Counted from the first letter of the stretch, positions 11,691-24,462 are shown. The stretch: DNA of 64,000 bases from Chloranthus sessilifolius (GCA_021018995.1 CM037590.1:81066097-81130096), one strand, 5' to 3'. Notes: generated from the letters alone by a model not told the origin. Numbers and translations are program-made.

Positions 11691-11971
11691 AACCTCTTGA
11701 CACTCGAATTAGGAACTTCTCAGTTCCTTTCACAGCAGTTGCCAAACTCTGGTGCTTTGTGCATACTTTCCAAAGCACGTTAGCAACCCTTGGCGGTATA
11801 TTTGGTACACAATTGGGCACGAATGGGAACTCTAACCACTTCACATGTACTTACCAGTTTTGGACCAATGGGAGAAGAGCTTCTAGAAGAGAAATCAACC
11901 ACATCAACAATTGAAAATAACTAAAATATTCCCTCGAGCTCTGATTGGCTGAAACAGATATGAGAGAAGAG

Positions 11972-11979
11972 TATAAATA
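11972..11979 (+). promoter_or_regulatory. TATA box of E1 5' LTR
   Basis: TATAAATA lies downstream of the palindrome array, at the same relative place as in the other Athila LTRs here. Confidence 0.7.
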
Positions 11980-12964
11980 GAGAAGAATATAAATTGCACT
12001 AAAAATTTATCCAGAAATTGAGAGAACCAGAGCCAATTCGGAATTCCATTTCCCTCCAAAAATTCCCTCTCTTCCTTCTTCCCCCATTTTCTCCTTAGCC
12101 AATTATGGTTAGCTAAACCCCTTTAGTAGCTAGGGTGAGGTTGAGAGCTGTAAATTGAGAGTTTCAGAGGCTTTGTAAGGGATTGTATGTTGCACAGATT
12201 GCAGATCTGAGCACAATAGGATTGTAAGTTGTATTATTACAGTGTAATTGTGATTTTTAAAGTTGATTTTGATCTAAATTTCACTTTTTTGTATTTGATT
12301 TCCCTGGATTAGATATCCCTGTGGATGCTTGAGCTTGTAGCTTGGCACCCACAGCATCTGCAATAGCTTACCAGTTCCAATCAAAATCCTTGAATTAGGA
12401 CAATCTCTGGGATGATCTGTGACCATTCAAGTGGACATATCATAGCCTTAGGATTGCTTCAATTCTTTGGTTGAGATTAGATTCTTATACCTTGCATCTG
12501 AGCTTGTAGCCAGATGAAGGATTGTTGCAAATCTGTCCTATGCATTGCCTTTGATCCAATTGATTTTCAGTAAAGACCAAAATCTCTGGCTGCTGCTCTC
12601 CACCTTTTGATTTTAATCTTTTTCATTCCCTTGAATCTGAGTTTAATCAATTCTGGATCATTTTGCATTTGATTTTTATAGTTCTTAGTAAAGTGACAAA
12701 TCTTAGGAACCTCTCCTCTTTCTTGCTTTGATTTAGTCTAAACTAGGATAGAGTGCCAGATCTGTCATAGATCTGGAGATTTACCTCATTTCTACGCACA
12801 TTTTCCTGTGGACCTACCCTGACTTACCTATTAAAACTTGCTACAATAGCCCCGATTCTTGCAGGACTGCTTGCTTATCTTGATTCCATATCTCTATATT
12901 TTGTCTTCTCATTTTGCTGTTTTAATCATTTAATAACTGTAAGGTAAGCAAGTCAAGAAGTTTT

Positions 12965-12982
12965 TGGCACCCCTACTGGGGA
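12965..12982 (+). other. E1 primer binding site, mutated Asp-tRNA type
   Basis: TGGCACCCCTACTGGGGA is a decayed form of TGGCGCCGCTGTCGGGGA, seen intact in E3. It lies six bases after the LTR end, the same gap as in E3. Confidence 0.75.
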
Positions 12983-13285
12983 TTTGTGTTTTTAAAAGTG
13001 GTAGATCTATGTTTTTCTTATTTTAGATTTAGATTTTTAATTGCCTGTTTTGTGTTTGACTAATTGCTACTGTAGTTTTTTGTAGTTTAATTTTGTGATT
13101 ACAAATCTGGATTTGTTGTTTTAAGAGGAGCTTTGTGCTAATTGGAGGAGCAAGCTATGCTAAAGTTTGCATTTCCTAATTCCTTTACATTTTTAGATCT
13201 GTAACATTGGTTGTGTGTTTTTAAATTTGTTTTGCTGAAATCTGTGCTATATTTTATGAGTTATACTTGTATTTCTACTGTGTGT

Positions 13286-15009
13286 ATGCTTGGTAGGAGA
13301 TCTCTTAATCCTGAGATTGCTCCTTTATATCTTGAAGTTGAGAGACTTCTTAGACCTAAGCAACCCATACACACACCTGTGGTTGATTGTGATAGTTTTG
13401 CAATGGGTGAGCAACCTAGGACATTGAAAGAATTCAATGCACCAGGGGTGTACAATTTCCCCTTCTGCATTCAATTCCCTGCTGTCTAAGGGAACTATGA
13501 GATTAAATCTTCCATCATACATATGTTACTCTCATACTATGGCCTGATCAAAGAAGACCCATACAAGCACATTGATGAATTTTTAGGACTGTGCACTACC
13601 TTCAATATTCCAAGTTTAGGGGAGGAAGCAACTAGGTTGAGACTCTTTCTTTTTTCACTAAAAGATAGAGCCAGAACTTGGTTGTCAATGCTCCCAAGAA
13701 ATAGTATTCAGTCTTGGAATGACCTTCAATATCAATTGTTAGCTAAGTTTTTCCCCATGGCCAAAATAAGTCAGCTGAGGAAGATCACCAAGCATGGGAG
13801 AGATTTAAGGAACTCTTGAAGCAATGCCCCCATCATCAAATTCCTAAATGACTACTTATTCAAAGTTTCTATCAAGAAATTGATACCAAGAGCAGGGTTA
13901 ATGTCTCTTGTGGTGGTATATACCTCCACAAGGTAGCTGATGAGGCTTGGGAGTTGTTTGATATCATTAGTGAAAACTCCATACAAAGGGAGACCTTGTC
14001 AAGGGACTTTGAAACCCCTGTTAGATTGGTGAGAGAGGCCACTACAAGAGGGAAAATGTATGAGGTGAGTGGATACAATGATTTAGAAAGGAAAGTGGAC
14101 AACTTGACTGAAAAGTTTGATAAGCTCATGGGAGCAATGCAGTCTCCAATGGCTACCAAAGTGGAGGAGGTATGTGTGATATGTTAGTCCCCCACTCACT
14201 CCCTTGAGGAATGTGCCTCTGCTGCCCAATTTTTAGACCTTGTGATGGAACATGTGAATGCTTCTTAGTCCTTTGGACAACAGCCTACTGCTAGTTATCA
14301 TTGGAGAAACCACCCTAACTTGAGGTGGAGACAAGATACCTTCCAAAACTAGCAGCAACAACATCTAAAACAGTAATTCATGCCTTATAGGAATGCCCAG
14401 CCATACCAGTAGAATTATTTCCCAAGGTCCCAATTCCAACAGCCTATGGCCCAGCCAATGGCTCAACCTGTGCATCAAAGTGCACCAGCCCCAGCACCCT
14501 CTAGATACCTCACATTTGAAGAGCAAGTTCTGGCTTCATTATAGAATTTAGGCTCTTTGTCTCAAACAGTCAACTCTCATAGCCAAAGCATCAAGAAGAT
14601 AAAGGACTACCTTGGTTAGCTATCTAATACTTTGATTAAGAGAGAGGAGGGATGACTGCCTAGTCAACCTATGAACAACCCCAGAGGACAGTACATGGTG
14701 GGTGAGACTTCTTCACATGAAAAAGCCAAATCTATCACTACTTTGAGGAGTGGAAGGCTAGTTGATAACCAAGTTGGTGTTGAATTTGATGAGAAAAGTG
14801 CAGCCCATGATGATATGCAACAGGAGCAGCATATAAAAAATAAAGGGGGTGTTGATGTGCCTCAACAGAAAACCGAAAATAAAAATAAAGAGAATCTGAG
14901 GAGCTTGTTAAGGCAGCAAATGGGAGATCAGTTCCCCATTTGTCATTCCCTAATGCAGTTCAAGCACCTTTTCCTTTTGGCAAGGGGAATGCTAAAGTGG
15001 AGGAGATGA
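13286..15009 (+). pseudogene. gag: E1 gag pseudogene
   Basis: This is the Athila-type capsid/nucleocapsid polyprotein. The likely start is the ATG at 13286, where the conserved LNPEIAPL motif begins as in E2 and E3. The body carries SLKDRARTWLSMLP near 13660 and a CCHC knuckle of CX2CX4HX4C spacing at about 14175-14210. A Gln-rich tail and a TTLRSGR motif near 14740 follow. A stop at 13487-13489, a frameshift near 13815 and eight in-frame stops between 14185 and 14655 break it. Seven of the eight fall where E2 or E3 has Gln or an equivalent residue, fitting C-to-T decay. It would have formed the virus-like particle. Confidence 0.85.
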
Positions 15010-15608
15010 TGGAAATATTCAAACAAGTAAAGATCAACTTACCTTTACTTGATGCTATCAAGGAAGTTTTAGCTTATGCAAAGTTCTTGAAGGAATTGTG
15101 CACCCACAAAAGACAATCTAGGATACACTTATCCAAGAAGGTCTTTTGTGCTGAGAAAATGAATCAAGTGTTGTCCATTGCAACCCCAACCAAGCTTCAA
15201 GACCCTGGAGTTCTCACAATCCCTTGCATCATTGGGGATCAAACCATTGAGAAGGCCTTATTAGATCTGGGAGCTAGTATAAACCTACTTTCATATTCAG
15301 TTTATGAGAAGTTAGGCTTGGGAGAATTGAAGCCCACACATGTGGTGCTACAACTAGCTGACAGATCTGAAAGGAGGCCTGTGGAAATGATAGAGGATGT
15401 GTTAGTTGGGGTTGATAAGTTTTTTTACCCAGTAGATTTTCTGGTGCTTGACATGGAGCCAAGCAAGTGTACCACCTCCATTCCTGTGATTTTGGGCATG
15501 CCTTTCTTGGTCACTGCCAATGTTTGCATTTGGTGTAGATTAGGAGTAAGGAAGGTATCTTTTGGCAACATGAAAGTGAAATTGAATGTTTATAATGCAG
15601 CCAACTAG
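14940..15608 (+). pseudogene. E1 protease region, pol 5' part
   Basis: This is a 222-codon open stretch with the retropepsin core LLDLGASINLLSYSVYEKLG near 15257-15316 and a second conserved ILGMPFL strand near 15490. Athila proteases use DLGA rather than DTGA, so this is not a lesion in itself. It lies in a different frame from the preceding gag tail, probably through an indel. It ends at a TAG at 15606-15608 where related copies carry Gln. Confidence 0.8.
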
Positions 15609-15896
15609 CCTCACTTGGATAGTGAGGATTGCTTTTTAATTGATGTTTTGGATGAGCTTGTGGAAGAGACTTTGCCCAAGCTGTTACATGGTGATGATTT
15701 TTATGATGTTTTTGAGAATGTGTAGAGTGAGATTGTGGAAGAGAAGACCCCCACACCCATGGTTCAAGAGGTGAAAGCCTTAATTTCTGATGTGGGGCTA
15801 ACAATAAGGTATCCTCCTTGAAAACCTGCTGTGTTGCTTCTTCCACCACCATCAAAGGCACCTTTGTTGCCTTCTCTTATATGTCCACCAGATGTG

Positions 15897-17408
15897 GAAT
15901 GAAAATAGCTACCGAAGACCTTGAAATATACTTTTTTGGGGTCAAACTAAAAGTTGTCAGTGATCATTTCTTCTTCTCTCACTGATGAGCAAGAGGAAGA
16001 GCTATTGTGTGTTCTGAAAAAGCACAAGAGAGCAATAGGTTGGACTATGGCTGACCTTGGGGGCATCAACCCTGCTGTGTGTATGCATAAAATTTACTTG
16101 GAAGAGGGTTCCAAACCCTCTAAATAAATGCAGAGAAAATTGAACCCCCACATGTAAGAAGTGGTCAAATTATTAAATGCTGGAGTCATCTATCCTATTT
16201 CAGATTCTGAATGGGTGGCACCTACTTAGGTGGCCCCTAAAAAATCTAGGATAACTGTGGTGAAAATTGATTTTGGTCAGCTAGCTCCAACTAGGGAAAC
16301 CACAGGTTGGAGGGTGTGTATAGACTATCGAAAGCTCAATTTGAAAACCAGAAAAGACCACTTCCCTTTGCCCTTCATTAACCAGATTTTGGATAAGTTG
16401 GCAGGCAAGGCTTTCTATTATTTTCTTGATAGATATTCAGGATATAACCAAATCCCTGTTTATCCATAAGATTAAGAAAAGACAACTTTCACATACTCAT
16501 TTGGCACCTTTGCTTATAGAAGGATGCCATTTGGATTGTGCAATGCCCCTGCAACTTTCCAAAGGTGCATGTATGCTATATTTTCTGACATAATTGATCA
16601 GTTTTTAGAGATATTTATGGATAATTTCTCTATCTTTGGGGACAGTTTTAGCCAATGTCTACACCATCTCAGCCTTGTGTTGCAGAGATGTGAGGAAACT
16701 AACTTGTTTTTGAGTTAGGAAAAGAGCCATTTTATGGTCAATCAAGGCATTGTCCTTGGCCATGTGGTTTCCCACAGAGGCATTGAGGTAGACAAGGCTA
16801 AAATTGATCTGATTGCATATTTTCCCCCACCAAAAACTGTGAAACAAGTAAGATCTTTCTTAGGGTATGCTGGGCTCTATAGGAGATTCATCAAGGATTT
16901 TAGCAAGATCTCAAAACCTCTTTGTCACCTGTTATGCCAGGAGGTTCCCTTTGAATTTAATGATGAATGTCTTATTGCATTTGAGCTTTTGAATGGCTGT
17001 TTAACATCTGCACCTATCCTTTAAGCACTGGATTTTTCTTTACCATTTGAGCTGATGTGTGATGCATCAGAGTTTGCTATTGGTACAGTCTTGGGACAAA
17101 GGAAGGCTAAGGCACCTTGTGTGATTGCTTATGCAAGCAAAACCATGATTGATGCCCAATTAAATTATACTACAACTGAGAAAGAATTGTTGGCAATTGT
17201 CTATACTTTGAAAAAATTTAGGTCTTATGTGTTGGGATCTAGGATAGTTGTCTTCACAGACCACTCAACCCTGAGGTACCTTTTGTTAAAAAGGATGCTA
17301 AGCCAAGATTAGTCAGATGGATCCTCCTATTATAGGAGTTTGATCTTGAGATTAAGGACAAGAAAGGGGTTGAAAATGTGGTTGCAAACCACTTATCCAG
17401 GATCCTAG
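15897..17408 (+). pseudogene. E1 reverse transcriptase and RNase H, truncated
   Basis: The RT is recognisable from GWRVCIDYRKLN (about 16303), FLDRYSGYNQI (about 16425), RRMPFGLCNAPATFQRCM (about 16519) and the catalytic loop. That loop reads FMDNFS instead of FMDDFS (about 16616), a lost aspartate. The Ty3-type connection HVVSHRGIEVD and RNase H pieces DASEFAIG, TEKELLAIVY and FTDHSTLRYL follow up to about 17290. Several TAA/TAG stops and a frameshift near 17285 break it. The RNase H tail stops at 17408, where sequence switches abruptly to opposite-strand ORF3 of E2. Integrase is absent. Confidence 0.85.
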
Positions 17409-18077
17409 CTCAACATCTCTAAAAGAAGCTGTCTCAGGTGCAGCTAAAGGGCCAACATGATCATATTGAAATGGTATCCCCAAGGCATTTCCAATGTCTT
17501 CATAAGTGATGGTTAAATCACAATCATCAATAAAAATTACCAGAGTTGGTGCATTAGTATCCTTCTCAGTCACTTTCACCATGTTTTGGTACCGTAATCG
17601 CACCATTTTAGGATAAATCTTCTCTGGAAGAGGGGTCAGGATATTACTCAGTGAAGCATCCCTGATGTAGTTCAGGGATAGCTTACATTCTGGTTTGTTC
17701 AAGAAAAAATTCTCATCCACAGTAAGCTCTGGAATCAGCTTCTGAGCTTCAATGAAAGGGTTTGGAAGTACCAAATGCTTAGGAAGAGGAGGAAGCTCAG
17801 TCTCAGGAATAGGGTCAGCTTTCGGGATGGGTTCCTCAATTCTAACCTTCTTTCCCTTCTCAATCCTATCAGCCTTATCCATCGACAATTTTCTCTTGGC
17901 TGAGGTTTTAGCTTTTCCTTTGGTGGAGGATTTGCTAGCTTTCATGGCAGAAGACCTAGGGAATATCTTAGCCAACGATTTTTCAGCTTTCCCTATTTTA
18001 AAAATTTCTAAAAACTCGTTCAAATAATTCCTCCTTCTAACAATAATTAACAGACAACTCTCTTGAATCCCAGACAA
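17409..18077 (-). pseudogene. E2 third ORF (PF20167-like), C-terminally truncated
   Basis: About 223 codons of the ORF in the env position remain. The start at 18077 (MSG) aligns with MSG/MSS in E3 and E4. A Lys-rich stretch at residues about 50-80 is nuclear-localisation-like. It is followed by the start of the domain often called putative plant transposon protein (PF20167): YPKMVRLRYQNM, then LVIFIDDCDLTITYEDIGNALGIPF and AAPETASF. It breaks at 17409, where related proteins continue for hundreds of residues. No signal peptide or membrane segment is visible, so an envelope role is not supported. Confidence 0.75.
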
Positions 18078-18309
18078 TGTATGCTTAAACAGAAATCAAA
18101 ATTTAAAAGCACAAACAGAGGATATGGAGAGAAAAATACAAAAACCTAGGGTTTGCTTGAAATCTCTGACCGCTTGATCAAATCTACCGGAGTCAGAGGC
18201 AAAAGATCCTTCTCTTCAAGCTTAATCAGCCAAAAAAAAATGAAGGAAATTGGATCTGGATTCCAAAAGAACGCAGAGATGGAAAAAGATGGGTTTTCTG
18301 CGAAATAGG

Positions 18310-18715
18310 ACAAGCTGGAAATGCTTTTGAATATGAAAACCTCTATTCGAATGGTTTTAAATATGTTTAAATCGATTTTGCAAAGCATTAATGATTCTTT
18401 TGAAAAGTTCAAAAAAGTTCTTTTCGAAAAGGAGAAAGGCATCAATACCTTTCGTAAAGCAAATGGCTTCAGAAACATCTATTCACAAAGTAAATGGCTT
18501 CAGAAACATCTATTCGAAAAGATCTGCATCTATTCATAAAGTTTACCATTCTTTTTGAGCAGTTGTGGTTACAGGTTCAGAGCCTTTTCGAAAAGGAGTT
18601 TATACTTTTCGAAATGAATTTTCCTTTGCGAATTGATTTTTCACATTGACTCTAAAACTTTTCGAATTGACTGTAAAACTTTTTGAAAAGTATGAATTTA
18701 CTTTTGAACAAATGC
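18310..18715. repeat. Palindrome array, TTCGAA type, in E2 spacer
   Basis: About ten copies or near-copies of CTTTTCGAAAAG or CTATTCGAATAG lie between integrase and ORF3. The same word fills the E2 LTR U3 at 25530-25975. The rest of 18078-18946 holds a CT-rich leader on the minus strand before ORF3 and an 18-19 base T run near 18740, with no gene. Confidence 0.8.
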
Positions 18716-18946
18716 TCTGAAGTACAGAACTGAAATTAAATTTTTTTTTTTTTTTTTTATCTCCACATTAAAATCATTGGAATTTATTATCTCAATCAAT
18801 TAAAACCACAAAGCTTTCAGAACTTATGATTCCTCAAAGAAAATTTAACTAAAACATGACTAAAACAGAGAAAAATAATTACACAAAACTATGCAAAAAT
18901 CACAGAACAGACACAGTTAAAATACATATGATACAATTGTGTGACA

Positions 18947-20210
18947 TCAGATTTGTGGAGGCTCTTGATGATAGATGGTCATCACAGGCTCCAGGATATT
19001 TTCAATGCATGGTTTGAGCCTCTGACCATTTACTTTCAAGGTTCTTCCATCACTCGGGTCCATAATTTCAACAGCTCCAGATGGGGATGCTTGAATGACA
19101 GTATATAGCCCTTCCCATTTGGATCTCCACTTTCCAGGAAAAAACTTGAGTTTTGAGTTGAATAACCATACCTTAGAGCCAGCTGTGAACTCTTTTCTCA
19201 GCAGATTTTTGTCATAGAAAGCCTTAACTTTTTCTTTGTAAGATCTTGCATTGGTGTATGCATCCATCCTCAGCTCTTCCAACTCAGAGAGCTGCAGTTT
19301 CCTGTGCTTACCAGCAGTAGTAAGATCTATGTTTAAAGCTTTAATGGCCCAAAAGGCCTTATATTCTAATTCCACTGGTAAATGGCATGCTTTACCATAG
19401 ACCAATCTGAATGAGGACATGCCAATTGGGTTCTTATAGGCTGTCCTATATGCCCACAATGCATCATTCAGCTTAAAGGACCAATCCTTTCTGTCCTTCC
19501 TCACAGTCTTTTCCAGTATATGTTTGATTTCTTTGTTGAAAATCTCCACTTGTCCACTGGTCTATGGATGATATGGAGTAGCTACTCTGTGAGTCACAGA
19601 GTACTTTTTCAATAGAGCTTCAAAATGCTTGTTACAAAAATGGCTTCCCCCATCACTGATAATGGCTCTGGGGGAACCAAACCTGGAAAAGATGTTATCC
19701 TTTAAAAAGTTAAGGACAACTCTGTGGTCATTGGTTTTAGTGGTTGTGGCTTCAACCCATTTGGATACATGGTTGTGGCTTCAACCCATTTGGATACATA
19801 ATCCATAGCTACTAAGATGAAATCAAAACCATTTGAAGGAGGAAAAGGTCCCATAAAATCTATCCCCCAAATGTCAAACAATTCAACTACCAAAATGGGC
19901 TGTAAAGGCATTGAATTTTTCTTGGAAATGTTGCCCAATCTCTGACAGTTCTGAAGAGTGTGGGCCAATAAAATCCACACTACAAAACCTTTGCAGCAGT
20001 TTTGTTTCCATTAAAATGACCTCCACACGCCTGCTCATGACACATGGAAAGTATGCTGTGGAAGTCTTCTTCATGGACACATCTTCTAATGATTTGGTTT
20101 GCACAAATCTTGAACAGGTAAGGATCCTCCCAAATAAAATGTTTAACCTTTGAAAAGAAGAGATCTTTATCCATTTTATTCCAGTGTTGGGGGGTCCTTC
20201 CGGTAGCCAA
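18947..20210 (-). pseudogene. E2 integrase
   Basis: The zinc-binding region includes [18 protein letters not shown] (about 20050-19990). The catalytic core starts with [11 protein letters not shown] near 19870, keeping the first Asp. The last part is a 200-codon open stretch (19549-18947) with [12 protein letters not shown] bearing the catalytic Glu, then [14 protein letters not shown] and a C-terminal KWEGLYTV where GPY/F-type domains have GPY. Frameshifts between the parts, and a 29-bp tandem duplication at 19742-19799, inactivate it. The protein would have inserted the element cDNA. Confidence 0.85.
19742..19799. repeat. 29-bp exact tandem duplication in E2 integrase
   Basis: The unit beginning GGTTGTGGCTTCAACCC is present twice, 19742-19770 and 19771-19799. 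Because 29 is not a multiple of three it shifts the integrase frame. Confidence 0.95.
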
Positions 20211-20231
20211 AAAGTTGACTATATTTGAAAA

Positions 20232-21742
20232 CTAAGGGGTTTGCACACTGATAGCAAAAAGTTGCTCATAAGGAAAAGAGTCATTGATAGGCAACCTATC
20301 AATCTCAGCAGTCAAAATTCTAGACAGGTGATCTGCCACCACATTCTCCACACCCTTTTTGTCTTTAATCTGCAAATCAAGCTCTTGCAATAGGAGGATC
20401 CACCTGATTAATCTTGGCTTGGTATCCTTCTTAGACAGAAGGTATTTCAGGGCTGAGTGGTCAGTGAACACCACAATTTGTGAACCCAAAGCATATGACC
20501 TGAATTTCTCCAAGGCAAAAATAACTGCCAGCAGCTCTTTCTCAGTTGTTGTGTAATTGAGCTGTGCATCAATCATTGATCTACTGGCATAAGCTATGAC
20601 ATGAGGCAGCTTATCCTTTCTCTGTCCAAGAACAGCTCCCAAGCATAATCTGATGCATCACACATTAGCTCAAAGGACAGAGAGTAGTCTGGAGACTGAA
20701 GTATTGGAGCTGAAATCAAACAATTTTTTAAGAATTCAAATGCCCTAAGGCATTCATCATTGAAAACAAAAGGGACATCTTGGCACAATAAATGGCAAAG
20801 AGGCTTGAATATTTTACTGAAGTCCTTAATGAACCTCCTGTAAAATCCAGCATGCCCCAAGAAACTTCTGATTTGCTTAACAATTTTGGGAGGAGGCAAA
20901 TGTGTAATTAAATCTATTTTTGCTCTGTCCACCTCAATGCCCTTATGGGAGACAACATGGCCAAGGACAATGCCTTGGGTGACCATGAAATGGCTCTTCT
21001 CCCAGCTCAAAACTAAATTGGTTTCTTCACATCTCTGTAGCACCAGGCTGAGATGATGTAAACATTGGGCGAAACTGTCTCCATATATTGAAAAGTCATC
21101 CATAAAAATCTTCATAAATTGGTCAATCATATAAGAGAAAATGGAGTACATACATCTTTGAAAGGTAGCAGGGGCATTACAAAGACCAAAAGGCATCCTC
21201 CTATAAGCAAAAGTGCTAAAGGGGCAAGTGAATGTGGTCTTTTTCTGATCCTGTGGATACACAGGAATCTGGTTGTAACCAGAGTAACGATCAAGAAAAC
21301 AATAATAAGCTTTCCCTGCTAGCTTATCTAAAATCTGATCAATGAATGGAAGAGGGAAATGGTCTTTTCTAGTCATTATGTTGAGCTTTCGGTAATCAAT
21401 ATAGACCCTCCAACCAGTTGTTTGTGTGGTTGAAATGAGCTCACCAGAATTTGAGGTTACAACAGTAATCCCATATTTCTTAGGTACCACTTGTGTAGGT
21501 GCCACCCAAGCTGAATCTGAGATGGGGTAAATGACCCCTACATCCAACAACTTAACAACCTCCTTCATGACCACTTCTTGCATATGAGGATTCAACCTCC
21601 TCTGCATTTCTCTAGAAGGCTTTGCACCTTCTTTCAAGTGAATTTTATGCATGCAAACAGCTGGACTGATTCCTCCTAAATCAGCAATAGTCTAGCCAAT
21701 TGCCCTCTTATGCTGCTTCAATACAATCAACAACTCTTCCTC
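20232..21742 (-). pseudogene. E2 reverse transcriptase and RNase H
   Basis: A 352-codon open stretch (21652-20594) carries GWRVYIDYRKLN at residues 80-91, FLDRYSGYNQIPVYP at 119-133, MPFGLCNAPATFQRCM at 153-168 and the intact catalytic loop FMDDFS at 183-188. A frameshift near 20640 moves into a second stretch (20642-20232) with RNase H residues in TTTEKELLAV and VFTDHSALKYLL. A stop replaces the Trp of the conserved GWTIADLGG motif near 21692. The catalytic residues seen are all present, so this is the least damaged pol here. Confidence 0.85.
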
Positions 21743-24462
21743 CTACTCCTCAGTGAGGGAGGAAGAGATAATCACAAGCAATGTTTTATGGTCTCCTAAA
21801 AACACATATTTCAAATTTTTTGGCAACTGTTTCAGCTCTACATTAGGTGGGCTGAGAAGAGGAGGTGACAAAGGTACCTTGGCTATTTGTGGAAGGGGAA
21901 AAACAACAGGTTTCCATGAAGAAAACCTTGCTGCTTGGACAGGAGTTTCTTGCACAGCGTTGACCTCTTCAGTCTTTGAGACACAAGCTGTCTCTTCCAC
22001 AACATTTCTCCAAACATCTTCAAAATCTGTGATTAAATCCTTACATTGCAGGAACTGGGGTAGAGTTTCCTCTACCAGTTGATCCAACAAATCAACAAGA
22101 AAGCACTCCTCAGAACTGAACTGAGGCTGGGTAACTGCATTGTAAACATTTAACTTCACCTTCATATTTATGAAGGACTCTTCCATAATACCAGACCTGC
22201 ATTGAATAAAAGTATTGGCTGTAGCCAGGAATGGTCTCCCCAAAATGACAGGGATGAAAGTTCTGCTTTTTGTAGGTTCCATGTCCAATGCCAGAAAATC
22301 AGCAGGGTAGAAAAACTTATCTACTCCTACCACCACATCCTCAATCATCCCCACTAACTTTCTTTTAGATCTGTCTGCTAGTTGTAACACCACATGAGTG
22401 GGTTTTAACTCTCCCAAACCTAATTTCTCATATACAGAATATGTAAGTAGGTTAACGCTAGCACCTAAATCTAATAAAGCTTTTTCAATAGTATGTTCCC
22501 CAATAATGCAAGGGATTGTGGGGATTCCAGGATCTTGGAGTTTAGGAGGTGTGGTAATGGACAAAACCTGTTTAACTTTCTCCACAGCAAAGACCTTCTT
22601 GGATAACTGGATCCTAGATTGTCTTTTGTGTGTGCAAATGTCCCTCAAGAACTTTGCATAGGCTGGGACTTGCTTTATTGCATCAAGCAAAGGAAGATTT
22701 ATCTTGACTTGCTTGAAAGTCTCCATCCTTTCGCCTATTTTTGTATTCCCTTTATCAAAAGGGGATGCAGATTTCATGGCATGGGGAAATGGTAAATGAG
22801 GAGCTAGTCCTTCATTTACAGCCTTAGCATCATCACCAGAATTTTTTTGATTTTTTTGAGGTACATCAGCACCCCCAATGCTAACATCATGCTGCTCCTG
22901 CTGCATGTTCCTAGCAGTTTTCTCATTTTTTTCTTCTTCTTTTTCTGTAGCCACATTGTTATTTACAACTCTTCCACTTCTCAAAGTAGTGATAGCTTTT
23001 ACTTCTTCATGTGAAAAAGAGGCATCTCCAACCATGAAATGTCCTTTGGGATTGTTCAAGGGTTGGCTGGGTAACCTGCCTTCCTCTCTTTTCGCCAATG
23101 TATTTGAAATTTGACCCAATGTATCTTCAATCTTCTTAATACTCTGACTGTAAAAGTTTACAGTCTGAGTTAAAGACCCTAAATTTTGGGGTGAAGTTAG
23201 AACTTGGTTTTCAAAAGAAGGGGATCTGGAAAGAGGCTGAGCTGGCGTAGATTGATGCACAGGTTGTGCCATCTGTTGTGGAATGGGCTGCTGAAAATAG
23301 GCTTGGTATAGAAATTTTACTGGTATGGCTAAACAATTTTGAAAGGTACTTGGTGCTTTGGTTGCTGCTGCTGTTGTGATTGATAATTGCCCTGGCTCCA
23401 CCTTAAATTGGGGTACCCTCTCCATGCATATTCATTAGATTGCAACTGTCTAAATGATTAAGCAGCATGAGCTTGCTCCACCACTAGATATGGGAACTGT
23501 GGTGCAGTTGGACATTGATCATGGGAATGAGTAGAGGACTGGCATATCAGACATGCCTCCTCTACTCTAGCAACCATTGGACCTTGAAATGAGTCCATCA
23601 ATCTATCAAACTTGGTGGTTAAATTGTCCACCTTCCTTTCCAACTCATTCACCTCATAAATCTTTCCCTTGGTAGTCTGCTCTTTATTCAACCGAGCAGG
23701 ATTCTCAATGTCTCTTGACAGAGATTCTTGTTGGGTTGAATTTTCACCAATAACTTCAAATAGGTCCCAGACCTCTTCAACTGTTCTTTGCAAATAGGTG
23801 CCTCCACAGGAGGCATCTACCATATTCTTACCCTTTTGATCAATTCCCTGATAGAAGCTTTGAACAAGCTGCCATTGGGGAACTTGATGATGAGGGCATT
23901 GCCTTAAAAGTTGCTTAAACCTTTCCCATGCTTCATGGAAAGTTTCAGTTGAGTGTTGAGAAAAAGTAACAATGCTTTATCGCAACTGGATGGTCTTAGA
24001 CATAGGAAAGTATTTGGCTAAAAATTAACACTGCAAATCATTCCAAGAAGTAATACTATTTGGTGGCAACATGGACAGCCATGCTCTAGCTTTGTCCTTT
24101 AATGAAAAAGGACAGAGCCTAAGCTTGGTTGCCTCTGGACCCAGTCCAGCTATGTTGAATATGGTACAAAGAGATAATAATTCATCCACATGCTTGTATG
24201 GATCCTCCTTACTCAAACCACGGAAGGAAGGAAGCATATGAATAGTTGATGATTTGATTTCATAATTTCCTTCAACAGTAGGAAATTGAATGCAAAATGG
24301 GGAATTATATGCACCAGGTGCAAAGTAATCCCTCAAGAGTCCAGGTTGCTCACCCATAGTAGTAGTCTCAGCAAAATTCTGTGATGTTTGTCTGGTTCTT
24401 AGTAGCCTTTCAACTTCTAAATTTAGAGGGACAATCTCAGGATTGAGAGTCCTACCAAACAT
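21743..24462 (-). pseudogene. gag: E2 gag and protease
   Basis: Gag starts at 24462 with the LNPEIVPL motif and runs 145 codons to a stop at 24025-24027 where E1 has Gln. It continues as a 121-codon stretch (23823-23458) with the CX2CX4HX4C knuckle (CLICQSSTHSHDQC). A 560-codon open stretch (23425-21743) then holds the Gln/Pro-rich gag tail, TTLRSGR at residues 146-152, and the protease with DLGAS at 319-323 and VILGRPFL at 393-400. The damage is light: a few stops and one or two frame changes. Confidence 0.85.

Larger units (their letters stand above)
10760..12958 (+). repeat. E1 5' LTR
   Basis: The LTR starts TGTTAAGCAG and aligns along its length with 28207-30346. The U3 holds a palindrome array (11125-11690) and ends at a TATA box (11972-11979). 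The 3' end is set at AGTCAAGA, aligned with AGTCAACA in the 3' LTR, six bases before the primer site. Open frames inside it, such as one on the minus strand at 11596-11844, are not genes. Confidence 0.9.

Noticed and set aside
11596..11844. Open frames inside Athila LTRs
   Set aside because: Broken in the other LTR copy and overlapping the promoter region; not genes.
15511..15861. Minus-strand frame opposite E1 protease, and a similar one at 40511-40765 in E3
   Set aside because: Both are the antisense of a conserved pol linker, so their similarity to each other comes from the sense coding.
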